A stretch of DNA of 5,646 nt, taken from contig CAZTGE010000206.1 in the NCBI GenBank assembly GCA_964612995.1, positions 1 through 5,646 of the forward strand, given 5' to 3'. The stretch's first letter is position 1, and each line of letters begins with the position of its first letter. Positions 5,508-5,646 of this stretch are shown piece by piece. The notes beneath the pieces are model-generated. The model searched no databases. It had not been told where the DNA came from and saw nothing but the letters and a program-made list of their open reading frames with translations. The position numbers and the translations under genes were made by a program. Source of the stretch: SLQH01 sp964612995 (GTDB lineage: Bacteria > Planctomycetota > UBA11346).

Positions 5508-5646
5508 GGCCGACAGAGGAACGGTTTTCGGCGAAAATGGCCCGCAGGGCCGCCGAAAACGCCAGCGCAGCTGGCGAGTGACGACAGAGGCCGTGGGGGG
5601 CGGAGCCGGCATCGCGAAGCGATAGCAGGCCCCGGTGGGGCCTGCG
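5508..5646 (+). repeat. Third copy of the structured repeat, cut by the right window edge
   Basis: It matches 97-236 in the same orientation with 11 substitutions and one indel (about 91% identity). Hairpin I is kept as a 9-bp stem (5524-5532/5552-5560) with an apical stem GGCCC-gca-GGGCC (5539-5551). Two base pairs differ from copy 2 by double compensatory change: C116-G146 becomes T5527-A5557, and G130-C138 becomes C5541-G5549. Hairpin II has loop GCA instead of GAA, and hairpin III has GAA instead of GCA. Hairpin IV (5625-5645) is identical. CGACAGAGG boxes sit at 5511-5519 and 5582-5590. One change (T200 to C5610) removes a terminal pair of hairpin III, so not every change is conservative. 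Hairpins V and VI would lie beyond the window. Confidence 0.85.

Noticed and set aside
5327..5581. 84-codon frame overlapping the end of the third gene and entering repeat copy 3
   Set aside because: Its start lies inside the membrane-protein gene in another frame. The same frame in copy 2 shows three amino-acid changes and a stop change among few differences, and the base changes are better explained by hairpin pairing. A stretch reading TPDEALRARSEALARRKS looks protein-like, but there is no start or RBS to support it.

Overview
The window is very GC-rich, with strong G/C preference at third codon positions. It encodes an exported protein with a signal peptide and an outer-membrane-barrel layout, so the source is a Gram-negative bacterium. 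A high-GC gammaproteobacterium (for example a Chromatiales-type sulfur bacterium) is plausible, but that is inference from composition and gene content only. No rRNA, tRNA or marker gene allows a firm placement.

Layout. Positions 1-311 hold structured, non-coding repeat DNA: the 3' end of one copy (1-44), a 52-bp spacer with its own hairpin, then a complete copy (97-311). A third copy in the same orientation starts at 5508 and runs off the right edge. Between the repeats lies one gene cluster, all on the + strand: an LptD/OstA-like outer-membrane protein with a GTG start at 357 (942 aa), a squalene-synthase-type enzyme (350 aa) overlapping it by ATGA, and, after a 74-bp gap, a polytopic inner-membrane protein of unknown function (368 aa). 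The gap is spanned exactly by a 25-codon open frame that ends in an ATGA overlap with the third gene.

How the genes may work together. The enzyme should join two farnesyl diphosphates into squalene, or a related head-to-head C30 product, at the cytoplasmic membrane. Its stop/start overlap with an LptD-like gene, together with a membrane protein, suggests a pathway that makes a triterpenoid lipid and moves it to, or organises it in, the outer membrane. This is a hypothesis; no substrate can be read from the sequence.

The most unusual signal is the repeat. Its two long copies (97-236 and 5508-5646) are about 91% identical, and several differences preserve structure. Two stem base pairs change in a compensatory way, and hairpin loops alternate between GAA and GCA. 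The hairpins are separated by a recurring CGACAGAGG-type box. It behaves like a dispersed, selected, folded RNA or single-stranded-DNA element rather than simple intergenic filler.
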